Positions 1-6,703 of a stretch of DNA of 64,000 bases are shown piece by piece. The first letter of the stretch is position 1; each line of letters opens with the position of its first letter. Position numbers and translations under genes: made by a program. The stretch covers positions 1 through 64,000 of the forward strand of contig JBGRQA010000016.1 of NCBI GenBank assembly GCA_041725895.1, read 5' to 3'. A model generated the notes under the pieces. It saw only the letters and a list, made by a program, of their open reading frames with translations, did no database searches and had not been told where the DNA came from. The stretch comes from JBGRQA01 sp041725895 (GTDB lineage: Bacteria > Bacteroidota > Bacteroidia > Bacteroidales > Marinifilaceae).

Positions 1-38
1 ATTAATAATCGTTACATTTATTTCTTTAACATACATTT

Positions 39-81
39 GCGGGTAAAGGCGGCACGACACCATACCCGCGAAACGTTAGCA
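39..81 (+). repeat. attC-like cassette boundary, copy R0 (short)
   Basis: The arms GCGGGT (39-44) and ACCCGC (64-69) can pair. They are followed by the core-like GAAAC-GTTAGCA with the expected cut between G75 and T76. The right-hand 30 bases (GGCACGACACCATACCCGCGAAACGTTAG..., 52-80) match the right ends of the complete copies R1-R3 further along. The left half typical of the other copies is missing, so this is a shortened site, the edge of the array, or a different attC size class. By analogy with integron attC sites this is inferred to be the left border of the first cassette. Confidence 0.5.
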
Positions 82-90
82 GCAATTCAA

Positions 91-657
91 ATGAAAAAAA
101 TAGAAACCAAATATTTTACCAAAAGACAGGATTGGAGAGAATGGCTCGAAAACAATTTTGAGACGAAGAATGATATTTGGTTGGAATACCCATTAAAAAA
201 AACAGGTAAAAAACGAATCTTATACAATGACGCGGTTGAAGAAGCTCTATGCTTTGGGTGGATTGACAGTACGGTTAAATCTCTAAACGAAGAGACTACG
301 ATTCAAAGATTTTGTAAAAGAAGAAAGAACTCAACTTACTCACAACCAAACATTGAACGCTTGAAATGGCTCTTTGAAAACAACCTGATTTACAACTCAA
401 TCAAGGAGGAAATTTTGAAGATAATCCAACAAGATTTCATTTTTCCGAAAGACATAATAGAGCAGCTAAAAACGGAAAAATCTGTTTGGGATAACTATCA
501 AAACTTTTCGGAACCGTATAAAAGAATCAGAATTGCATACATTGATAGTGCACGAAAAAGACCTGATGAATTTAATAAGCGTTTGAAAAACTTCCTTGAA
601 AAGACGAAAGAAAATAAACTGATTAAAGGATTTGGAGGAATTGAAAAATACTATTAA
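91..657 (+). CDS. YdeI/OmpD-associated (bacteriocin-protection) family protein
   Basis: The protein is 188 aa when started at ATG 91. The longer frame opening at 37 would run through the cassette boundary repeat and is not preferred. The sequence shows the hallmark block of the YdeI/OmdA-like family: W-REWLENNFETK-DIWLEY near the N-terminus, then AVEEALCFGWIDS and IQRFCKRRKNSTYSQPN (roughly residues 45-95), and a helical C-terminal half rich in Lys and Glu. Family members are small cytoplasmic proteins annotated as bacteriocin-protection proteins. Their biochemical role is not settled, so only the family is claimed. It is the first gene of the cassette that begins at G75/T76, and the start codon lies only 15 bases inside that boundary. 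No Shine-Dalgarno sequence is evident. Confidence 0.85.
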   Translation: MKKIETKYFTKRQDWREWLENNFETKNDIWLEYPLKKTGKKRILYNDAVEEALCFGWIDSTVKSLNEETTIQRFCKRRKNSTYSQPNIERLKWLFENNLIYNSIKEEILKIIQQDFIFPKDIIEQLKTEKSVWDNYQNFSEPYKRIRIAYIDSARKRPDEFNKRLKNFLEKTKENKLIKGFGGIEKYY

Positions 658-697
658 ATAATCAGAATTAAAGAGATAAACTAAAAAGAATTGAAAA

Positions 698-919
698 ATG
701 GATAAAATCTGGATCATTGCAATTGTACTTTTTTTAATTGTCCTATACGTTTACTGGAGGGTTTCTAAGAATTATTTTAGAAATGAGGTTTTTAGCGAAG
801 GAACATGGAACAATTGGAGCACAAGATTATTTTATTGGCAAGGAGCAATTTTCGCCAGTATCGGGGTTACCTTTCTAATAATGTATCTTTTAAAATCGGT
901 GAATATTTTAACTTTTTAG
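698..919 (+). CDS. Small two-helix membrane protein of unknown function
   Basis: This 73-aa protein has a hydrophobic helix at about residues 4-20 (IWIIAIVLFLIVLYVYW) and a second at about 48-66 (WQGAIFASIGVTFLIMYLL). A polar, aromatic-rich linker (WNNWSTRLFYWQG) joins them. Such short proteins are common in Bacteroidota but I do not recognise a named family. It starts 40 bases after the YdeI-like gene on the same strand and could be co-transcribed. It lies in the same cassette interval, which suggests that either one cassette carries two genes or an intervening boundary has been lost. It looks coding because its hydrophobic profile is coherent. Confidence 0.65.
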   Translation: MDKIWIIAIVLFLIVLYVYWRVSKNYFRNEVFSEGTWNNWSTRLFYWQGAIFASIGVTFLIMYLLKSVNILTF

Positions 920-962
920 AAGTATAGATAACAATTACAAAAAAGAAAAACAATTGGCAGTA

Positions 963-1250
963 ATACGAAAATCTTTCCTGCACTCCATAGTTCTTCTGAC
1001 TTTAATTAATCGTAACTGACACCAATAAAAAAAGAAAAGCGAATCGGTTGAATCAACTCAAACTGAAAAAATTGATAGCATTTTTTTATATCATTCTGAT
1101 GGATTGAAAAAATTTAAAGTCCTAGCTAAAAGCACCCGGAATACTGAAAAAACTATGGAATACGAGGACGGAATATTTATGAATAAGAAGCTATTGCCAA
1201 CAGCGGAACATATCGCATGCCACGTCAAAATAGCTATCGGGATAGCTTGA
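963..1250 (+). pseudogene. Decayed lipoprotein-like gene at the end of cassette A
   Basis: In one continuous frame the translation gives IRKSFLHSIVLLTLINRN, stop, HQ, stop, then KKSESVESTQTEKIDS and LYHSDGLKKFKVLAKST, running to a TGA at 1248-1250. The first part looks like a signal peptide whose ATG has become ATA. The first stop (TGA) falls where the lipobox Cys (TGT/TGC) would be expected. The frame then runs into the attC-like repeat R1 (residues LPTAEHIACH), as cassette genes often do. No intact start remains. Function is unknown and the reconstruction is an inference from frame continuity only. Confidence 0.35.
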
Positions 1251-1341
1251 TTGGATGCAGAAGTGAGATTTTAACAATAGAACTATAAACAACAAAACTA
1301 TGGAATCGGTGGCACACCGCCATACCCGCAAAACGTTGGAT
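1195..1341 (+). repeat. attC-like inverted repeat R1 (147 bp)
   Basis: The left core is TGCCAAC followed by AGCGGAACATATCGCATGCC. The right end is CACCGCCATACCCGCAAAAC followed by the core GTTGGAT, which fits the integron R' consensus GTTRRRY exactly. The outer arms pair imperfectly (CCAAC with GTTGG, AGCGG with CCCGC). The shared middle block is GGATGCAGAAGTGAGA and ACAACAAA. The centre carries ATAGCTATCGGGAT (1230-1243), one arm plus centre of the palindrome that is complete in R3. Confidence 0.6.
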
Positions 1342-1403
1342 GTAATAGAAAGAAGTCTTTTGCAATTAGCAAATTTACCTCCAATAATAATTAGAAACAA
1401 TAC

Positions 1404-1832
1404 ATGAAAAATTTAAATAAATTTCTATCTAGCTTAGATGACACCGAATTATCTATCTTCATAGCATATAGATTTGAAGATTTTTTAGACAGATCAAGAA
1501 ATAAGATTTCTGCAGAGGTAAAACGTAGAAAATTAAATAAATCTGATCTTAAAAAGCTTTTGGAAAAAGGTTTACCTGCCAACACTCAAAATCCTTTTGC
1601 CTGTCCTCAATATAATTCCAGCAGATTTAGTATTGAAACAGACTATGAACTGAGACAAAAGAACTATGGGAGTTACGAAGTAGCAGTTGAAACAAACAGA
1701 TGCCAACTTTGCGGATTTAATCCAGGGAAAAGCACTCAAAAAGAACTAGTTGAAAAATTAAAACAGATATTCGGGTTTTATAAAAAAGAACACCTGAAAA
1801 AACCAGAAATAGACGGTAGATTATTTACCTAA
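1404..1832 (+). CDS. Unknown protein with C-terminal Cys pairs (cassette B)
   Basis: This 142-aa protein is not recognised. The N-terminal half (about residues 1-60) is charged and helical (LNKFLSSLDDTELSIFIAYRFEDFLDRSRNK). The central part has FACPQYNSS and the later part has RCQLCGFNPG. The CxxC plus the earlier Cys could bind a metal, although a full four-Cys site is not obvious. A basic helical tail follows. It is the only gene of cassette B, starting 69 bases after boundary G1335/T1336 and stopping 15 bases before the left core of R2. A toxin, an antitoxin or a defence accessory would be reasonable guesses for a cassette gene, but the sequence does not show this. Confidence 0.7.
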   Translation: MKNLNKFLSSLDDTELSIFIAYRFEDFLDRSRNKISAEVKRRKLNKSDLKKLLEKGLPANTQNPFACPQYNSSRFSIETDYELRQKNYGSYEVAVETNRCQLCGFNPGKSTQKELVEKLKQIFGFYKKEHLKKPEIDGRLFT

Positions 1833-1847
1833 AAAAGAAGTTACTAC

Positions 1848-1980
1848 ACCCAACAGCAGGTCATAACGCATGCCGAGGTTAGACTCGGCTAGATGCAGAA
1901 GTGAGAATTTGAGCGACAGAACTGCAAACAACTAACCTGCGGAAAAAGCAGCACGACGCCACACCAGCGAAACGTTGGCT
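1848..1980 (+). repeat. attC-like inverted repeat R2 (133 bp)
   Basis: The left core ACCCAAC (1848-1854) fits RYYYAAC exactly. It is followed by AGCAGGTCATAACGCATGCC, a short hairpin GCCGAG-GTTAGA-CTCGGC, the shared block AGATGCAGAAGTGAGAATTT and CAACTAACCTGC. The right end is GCACGACGCCACACCAGCGAAAC with core GTTGGCT (1974-1980). The length and nested imperfect palindrome resemble the roughly 120-130 bp VCR-type attC sites of chromosomal integrons. Sequence identity to any published attC cannot be tested here. Confidence 0.65.
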
Positions 1981-2017
1981 GTAATATCGAATAGCAGCAA
2001 TTGATAGCTTAATAAAT

Positions 2018-2779
2018 ATGTCTAAATCCATTCTTATAAGTTTAATAGAATTAATTGTAATATCACCCATCCTATTTTACAGCCTAAAAGACAAAATTGA
2101 AAATAATTTGAGATTCTTACTATTATTCGTTTCAGTTTTTGTCTTGAACTCTTTCCTTATAGAGCTGCCCAGGAAAATATCATTTTTCAATTTGTTGGGT
2201 GGACAATGGAATTGGACAGGTAAACTATTTGCATTGACGGCTGCCTTAATAATATACTTACTTATAAAAAGGAAATTCTTAAATCAATATGATTTTTTAA
2301 AATTAGGTCAGGCTAAGCATTCATTAAAACCAAATCTGATTCTAATCCTATTATTGGTATTAATTACTGTAATATATACACGGTTTTTTGGAGATCATTC
2401 TGAGTTTACAATTGAGACTTTATTATTTCAATTATTGCCCGGGATTGAAGAAGAAATTGTATTTAGAGGGTTAATGCTAGGGCTTCTTTTATCTATCATG
2501 AAAGATAAAGTGGTAATTGGAAATATGAATATTGGTAATCCATCAATATATGCTACTGCAATTCTATTTGGCTTAGTACATGGACTTTCTTTTAATGAAC
2601 TATGGCAAATTGATTTTAACTTAGGGTATTGCTTTATTACTTTTTTATATGGAATGGTCTGGGGCTGGATGAACTTAAAAAGTGGAAGTATTTTATTACC
2701 AATAATAGCTCATAATTTATTAAACATTTCGATAACATTAGTTGCAATACTAAATACTACAGCCAACAGCGGGTCATAA
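2018..2779 (+). CDS. CPBP (CAAX/Abi) family intramembrane glutamic endopeptidase
   Basis: This 253-aa polytopic membrane protein has about seven hydrophobic stretches and the three conserved motifs of the CPBP/Abi family (PF02517). They are EExxxR as E145-E146-IVF-R150, FxxxH as FGLVH188, and HNLLN beginning at H232. Enzymes of this fold are membrane-embedded proteases related to Rce1. Bacterial members process peptides or give immunity to their own bacteriocins, and the substrate cannot be predicted here. It is the single gene of cassette C, beginning 43 bases inside the boundary at G1974/T1975. Its last codons (TANSGS) and its TAA stop lie inside the attC-like repeat R3, so the repeat supplies the C-terminus. 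Confidence 0.88.
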   Translation: MSKSILISLIELIVISPILFYSLKDKIENNLRFLLLFVSVFVLNSFLIELPRKISFFNLLGGQWNWTGKLFALTAALIIYLLIKRKFLNQYDFLKLGQAKHSLKPNLILILLLVLITVIYTRFFGDHSEFTIETLLFQLLPGIEEEIVFRGLMLGLLLSIMKDKVVIGNMNIGNPSIYATAILFGLVHGLSFNELWQIDFNLGYCFITFLYGMVWGWMNLKSGSILLPIIAHNLLNISITLVAILNTTANSGS

Positions 2780-2913
2780 CGCATGCCGCATCCCGATAGC
2801 TATCGGGATGGCTCGGCTGGATGCAGAAGCGAGAATTGGAACGACAGAACTAAAAACAACTAACCTGTCCAGATGCATCGGGAGCACGACGCCATACCTG
2901 CAAAACGCTATAG
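2761..2913 (+). repeat. attC-like inverted repeat R3 (153 bp) with a perfect internal palindrome
   Basis: The left core AGCCAAC (2761-2767) is followed by AGCGGGTCATAACGCATGCC. The centre contains a perfect 22-bp palindrome at 2789-2810 (half-site CATCCCGATAG). The shared block is GGATGCAGAAGCGAGAATT, and the right end is GCACGACGCCATACCTGCAAAAC. The final core is GCTATAG rather than GTTGG, so the right boundary is degenerate. This is consistent with it being the last site of the array, next to a non-cassette gene on the opposite strand. Confidence 0.6.
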
Positions 2914-2956
2914 CCAATTTGTTCAATCCCATTTTCGTCCTAATGATAAAACAATA

Positions 2957-3346
2957 TCACATTCCTTCTTTAATCCTTTTTCTATGTTGTTCTCCCCAAT
3001 GGTATAATTCAAAGATTACGGATTGACAAGTCTTCCCGTATTCAGTTATACTATATTTTACAGTGACTGGTCTAGTATCAAGTACTGTTCTTTTAATAAG
3101 AAGATTAATTTCCAACTCTTTTAGCTCCTTCGAAAGCATCTTGGGTGTAATATCACCAACCATACGCTGTAAATCTTTAAATCCAGCTTCCTCTAAATAA
3201 ATTAATGCCCCAATAATTGGGATTTTCCACTTCCCACTGAATATCTCTAATGCATCACGAACCGCTAATATCTTTGTACTGCAATGCTTCATTGTCGTTT
3301 GCCTTTCACTAGAATCGTGCTTTTGTATTGTCAGTTGCTTCTCCAT
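2957..3346 (-). CDS. HxlR-family winged-helix transcriptional regulator
   Basis: This 129-aa protein carries the MarR-like HxlR domain over most of its length. Cys at about residue 22 precedes the typical ALEIFSGKWKIPIIGAL helix, followed by FKDLQRMVGDITPKMLSKELKELE (recognition helix region), the wing RTVLDTRPVTVKYSITEYGK, and a C-terminal dimerisation helix. HxlR proteins usually sense electrophiles or redox changes through the conserved N-terminal Cys and regulate an adjacent, often divergent, oxidoreductase. The divergent neighbour here is the ruined MDR oxidoreductase at 3479-3704, with a hydrolase/SDR pair beyond it. A candidate operator sits in the shared upstream region. Confidence 0.9.
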   Translation of the reverse strand: MEKQLTIQKHDSSERQTTMKHCSTKILAVRDALEIFSGKWKIPIIGALIYLEEAGFKDLQRMVGDITPKMLSKELKELEINLLIKRTVLDTRPVTVKYSITEYGKTCQSVIFELYHWGEQHRKRIKEGM

Positions 3347-3380
3347 TGCCTTATTTAATTAATAGTATCATTGAGTATAC

Positions 3381-3399
3381 CGATATATTTTGTATATCG
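3381..3399. promoter_or_regulatory. Candidate HxlR operator (inverted repeat)
   Basis: CGATATA (3381-3387) and TATATCG (3393-3399) form a perfect 7-bp inverted repeat with a 5-bp spacer. It lies 35 bases upstream of the HxlR start and in the divergent intergenic region. Size, symmetry and position fit an autoregulatory winged-helix operator. The assignment is inferred. Confidence 0.45.
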
Positions 3400-3478
3400 A
3401 GTAGTAAAATTACACCATCATGTATAAATTTACAACTGAATTAACAATTAATATTTCAGACAGAAAATAAAAAGCATA

Positions 3479-3704
3479 ATGAAAGCAATTACCTATACAA
3501 AATATTATTCAACGGAAATCCTTAAACTTTCAAAATTTTACTAATGCTTTCATATCAAACACCAATATAATTAAGGACCTGAACTTTATCAGTTCCTTGA
3601 TAGGAACAGAACAACGAACTCCTGTAATTAATAAATTATTTCCGAGGGAACAAATAGCTAAAGCTCATGGATATGTAGAAAGAGGGCGTAACGAGGAAAT
3701 GTAA
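3479..3704 (+). pseudogene. Remnant of an MDR (quinone-oxidoreductase-like) dehydrogenase
   Basis: ATG 3479 opens MKAITYTKYYSTEILKLSKFY then a stop, which matches the first strand of medium-chain dehydrogenases of the quinone oxidoreductase type. After about 60 bases another frame reads DLNFISSLIGTEQRTPVINK, then LFPREQIAKAHGYVERGRNE and a TAA at 3702-3704. That is the typical C-terminal end of the same family (PVI-x-x-x-P-x-x-x-I-A-x-A-H-x-Y-V-E-x-G). The whole Rossmann core of about 270 residues is missing and the two ends are out of frame. This is an internally deleted, dead gene, probably the former target of the divergent HxlR regulator. Confidence 0.7.
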
Positions 3705-3790
3705 TATAAAAATACGAGAGGAGATTTAAACCCTGCACAAAAGAATAGAAAACCTGAATTTAAAAATAATACAACAGAGAAAATATCAAA

Positions 3791-4753
3791 ATGAATAAAA
3801 TTGAAAAAGTAAGAACACCGGAATCAGCTTTTAATAATTTAAAGGATTATCCTTTCAAACCAAATTACATTAAGTTAAAAGGAGAAGTACTAATGCATTA
3901 TCTGGATGAAGGAAAGGAGAATAAAAAAGTTATTTTCTTATTTCATGGACAGCCTTCCTGGAGTTATTTATACAGAAATATGATACCCAAATTAATTAAA
4001 AATGGTTATCGGGTAATTGCACCTGACCTGATTGGTTTTGGTAAATCTGATAAACCTGTAAACTCTAATGACATTTCTTTTCAAAATCATGTGACGTGGA
4101 TGTCGGAGTTTATAAATAAACTGGGAATAACCAGGGCATCAGCATTTATGCAGGATTGGGGAGGAATGATCGGTTTAAGAGTATTAGCAAATAACCCTGA
4201 ATGGTTAAACAAATTAGTTGTTGCTAATACAGCACTCGCAGAATTAAAAGGATTCTCAAAGTGGTTAATTCCAAAAATGATAAAAAGAACCATTGACAGA
4301 AGTGGTAAACCTACTCTTCAAAATATGGAAGAGAAAATGGATTTTAAGAATTGGGTGGGATATTTTAAACGTTCAGAAAAACTCGAAATAGGTGAGATTA
4401 TGCAACTCTTAACTACTAAAGAGTTAGGTCAGGAAGAGAAGGATGCCTATGATGCACCTTTCCCAAATGAAGCCTATTACACAGCACCTCGAAAAATGCC
4501 TGAGATAGTTGTTTCAGATCTTACAGAAATAAACAAAGACTGGGAACGATTAAAAAAATGGGAACATCCGGTACTAACTTTATTTAGCGATAAAGATCCA
4601 TTTCTGGCAGATCAGGGATATGATAAGAAGTTTCAAAAAAACTTTAAAGGAGCAAAGGGACAGCCACATATAACGGTAAGTAATGCATCCCACTTTTTAC
4701 AGGAAGACAAATCAGATGAGCTGACAAACAGAATCTTAGAATGGCTCAAATAA
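3791..4753 (+). CDS. Alpha/beta hydrolase of the haloalkane dehalogenase family
   Basis: This 320-aa protein has the features of the HLD-I/DhlA-like branch. They are RTP near the N-terminus, YLDEG, the oxyanion loop HGQPSWSYLYR (52-62), APDLIGFGKSDKP, and the nucleophile elbow QDWGG with Asp122 followed by Trp123, which in true dehalogenases stabilises the halide. The likely catalytic acid is Asp269 (SDKDP) and the catalytic His is His301 (ASHFLQED). The Asp nucleophile excludes a standard serine esterase. The family hydrolyses carbon-halogen bonds, although some members are light-producing or dormant paralogues. It is followed after 29 bases by an SDR, so the two are probably co-transcribed. 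Enzyme class is confident, dehalogenation activity is inferred. Confidence 0.85.
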   Translation: MNKIEKVRTPESAFNNLKDYPFKPNYIKLKGEVLMHYLDEGKENKKVIFLFHGQPSWSYLYRNMIPKLIKNGYRVIAPDLIGFGKSDKPVNSNDISFQNHVTWMSEFINKLGITRASAFMQDWGGMIGLRVLANNPEWLNKLVVANTALAELKGFSKWLIPKMIKRTIDRSGKPTLQNMEEKMDFKNWVGYFKRSEKLEIGEIMQLLTTKELGQEEKDAYDAPFPNEAYYTAPRKMPEIVVSDLTEINKDWERLKKWEHPVLTLFSDKDPFLADQGYDKKFQKNFKGAKGQPHITVSNASHFLQEDKSDELTNRILEWLK

Positions 4754-4782
4754 AATAGAACATTAATTTAAAAAACAGAAGC

Positions 4783-5403
4783 ATGAAAATATTAGTAGTT
4801 GGAGGAACAGGAATTATTGGAAAAGCAGTAGTTGATTTATTAAAGAAGGAACATGAGGTAATTGCGATTGGCAAAAATGGTGGAGATTATCAGGTGGATA
4901 TTGAAAGTAAGTCTTCCATTAAGAAGATGTTTGAAGATTTTAAAGATGTTGATGGAGTAATTTCAACTACAGGGATGGCTAATATTGGTCCTTTGAATAA
5001 ACTAACTGATGAAGATTTTGATTTGGCAATCAATAATAAACTACGTGGACAAGTGGACTTAATTCGTGTGGCAATTAACAATGTGAAGGATAATGGTTTT
5101 GTGGTTTTAACTACAGGAGTTGCTGCTCACAAACCATTCCCCGGAGGATCGGCAATCTCAATGGCAAGTGCCGGCCTTGAAGGATTTGTTAAGGCTATAG
5201 AACTAGAAAAAGAGAGAAATATCAAGGTTAATGTTGTTCGTCCGGTAATGGTTACAGAATCAGCAGAATTATGGAACCTGAATGTTCCAGTTACAGTATC
5301 GGCAGCAGATACAGCAAGAGTTTATAAGGCAGTGATGGAACTGGAAGAATCTGCAGCAATGTATGATGTTCCTGAGTGTTTGAAAATTATTGACAATAAA
5401 TAA
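4783..5403 (+). CDS. Short-chain dehydrogenase-like protein, Lin1944 type, lacking the catalytic Tyr/Lys
   Basis: This 206-aa Rossmann protein starts with the dinucleotide motif GGTGIIG (residues 7-13) and keeps the SDR order: an acidic residue in QVDIES, STTGMA in place of NNAG, INNK for the structural Asn, LTTG for the Ser motif, then GGSAISMASAGLEGF where YxxxK should be. Tyr and Lys are absent, as in the Lin1944-like SDR group, which is described as lacking the typical active-site residues. It probably binds NAD(P)H, but classical SDR catalysis is not supported. It sits 29 bases downstream of the dehalogenase-like gene, suggesting a joint function that the sequence does not reveal. Confidence 0.85.
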   Translation: MKILVVGGTGIIGKAVVDLLKKEHEVIAIGKNGGDYQVDIESKSSIKKMFEDFKDVDGVISTTGMANIGPLNKLTDEDFDLAINNKLRGQVDLIRVAINNVKDNGFVVLTTGVAAHKPFPGGSAISMASAGLEGFVKAIELEKERNIKVNVVRPVMVTESAELWNLNVPVTVSAADTARVYKAVMELEESAAMYDVPECLKIIDNK

Positions 5404-5422
5404 TTCAAATACCATAGAAACT

Positions 5423-5454
5423 AAATCTGATGGGTTAAAAAGCCTGTCAGATTT
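5423..5454 (+). terminator. Possible terminator hairpin after the hydrolase/SDR pair
   Basis: AAATCTGA (5423-5430) and TCAGATTT (5447-5454) form an 8-bp stem with a 16-base loop, about 20 bases after the SDR stop. There is no real T-tract beyond TTTG, so termination strength is doubtful. Confidence 0.35.
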
Positions 5455-5610
5455 GAATTGGATGTGAATAAGGGAACTAAATTTATTAAGAAGAAAAGCT
5501 TTATCAAGTTAGAATATATACAGCAGATATTTGTAAACAAATTACCCGACCTGACTCATATTTTTGAAACATTTATGAGTGAACTGCAGAATGTCATTAA
5601 GGGAAAATAA
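5431..5610 (+). pseudogene. Startless coding remnant
   Basis: A frame open for 59 codons ends at TAA 5608-5610 and reads VKKPVRFELDVNKGTKF then KKKSFIKLEYIQQIF and KLPDLTHIFETFMSELQNV. Its composition looks coding but it has no ATG, only a GTG at about 5464. It may be the C-terminal stub of a gene whose front has been lost. The family is not recognised. It fits the picture of gene wreckage in the 3.4-5.6 kb tract. Confidence 0.25.
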
Positions 5611-6703
5611 TGTATTTATAATGAGGCTTGAAAGAACAATAAACTTTGGGATGTTTAAAGGAAGATTAAAACTGATTACAACATTTTACATAAGTATTGG
5701 CAGGGAAAGCTCTATATATTAAGCTTTGTAGCCCTCTCAAACTACGTACCAGTATAACAGGAAAGTAGCATGCAATCTGCCCCTACTCACACAATTTACC
5801 GTTCGCAATCCCCAGTCCCAAAAAAGGAACGCTCCTTTACCATTCCACCCGGATACTTGAAACATAAATTTCGCACATTATTTTTCGAAAAAAATTTGCA
5901 CCTCATCATTTTCACAACAAAAAAGCCTCATTTTTAAGTACCTCACTCGCTTTTTTGAACGAATATTCTGTGTTACTGATAAGAACAGCGATTCCAAAGT
6001 CTTTGCAATATCAATTACCAATAATTTTCAGGGGCAAAATGTGCAAAAAAGATGTTTTTCTTGCACAAAATATTTCAAAGCGAACCAAAAGAAGGAAAAG
6101 AAAAATTATTTTACAATCGTAATAGAAAACGCCTTTCCTCTCTTTCGTACATCATTTCAAAAGCACTCACTTACCCGAATCTTACTTCGGAACCAAGAAA
6201 GTTTTTTTCCCATTTGCGGGATTTACCATACATTAAGAAAAGGAACACAGTACCCTCAAAGCCGAAGTTCTTTAACGTGTTGGAAAAAATTTAATGTGAA
6301 TTACGATATCCTCTCCCCTTCCCTGATCAATTTCTGATCGTGGTGGGAAGGGTTTTACATCCCATAGATACTAAACCAATAGCTGCTTCCAAAACAAAAA
6401 TGCCTACTTGCGAATATCAAACTCCATACAGACAAAAGGAATCGTCTCAATCCGTTAAGGCCTAGGAAAAAAGCATTTATCTACGCATTCTGCTTGCCTA
6501 ACTAACCATAATTGTTATCTTTATATAAACGATAAGATACTATACCGGATAATATCTGGACCATGATTGTTATTTAGTATCAAATTGACCAGAATAACAG
6601 ATAGTGTATCGTGTTACAGAAGCTTGACTGTTTTGATTTGAATTAATATTTGTGGAAAGAAAGATTACAAAGTAAACATTTTGTCCAATTTTAAAGTTTT
6701 TTC
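5611..6703. other. 1.1-kb intergenic region with hairpins
   Basis: No convincing gene is seen here. Two short overlapping frames at 6041-6337 have Lys/Phe/Ser-rich, non-conserved-looking translations and are not called. Structure is present. TGTGCAA (6040-6046) and TTGCACA (6061-6067) form an inverted repeat. CCCTTCCC (6316-6323) and GGGAAGGG (6345-6352) form a stem followed by TTTTAC, which resembles a plus-strand terminator. The last 150 bases presumably hold the antiporter promoter. Confidence 0.4.

Noticed and set aside
2808..3026. Plus-strand frame of 72 aa spanning the end of R3
   Set aside because: It overlaps the attC-like repeat and the intact HxlR gene on the other strand; its translation has no recognisable feature.
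6041..6337. Plus-strand frame of 98 aa (and nested 80-aa frame) in the 1.1-kb gap
   Set aside because: Composition is Lys/Phe/Ser-rich and low in Gly, Ala and Asp, no motif or signal is visible, and the two frames overlap each other out of phase. Treated as chance frames in an AT-rich gap.
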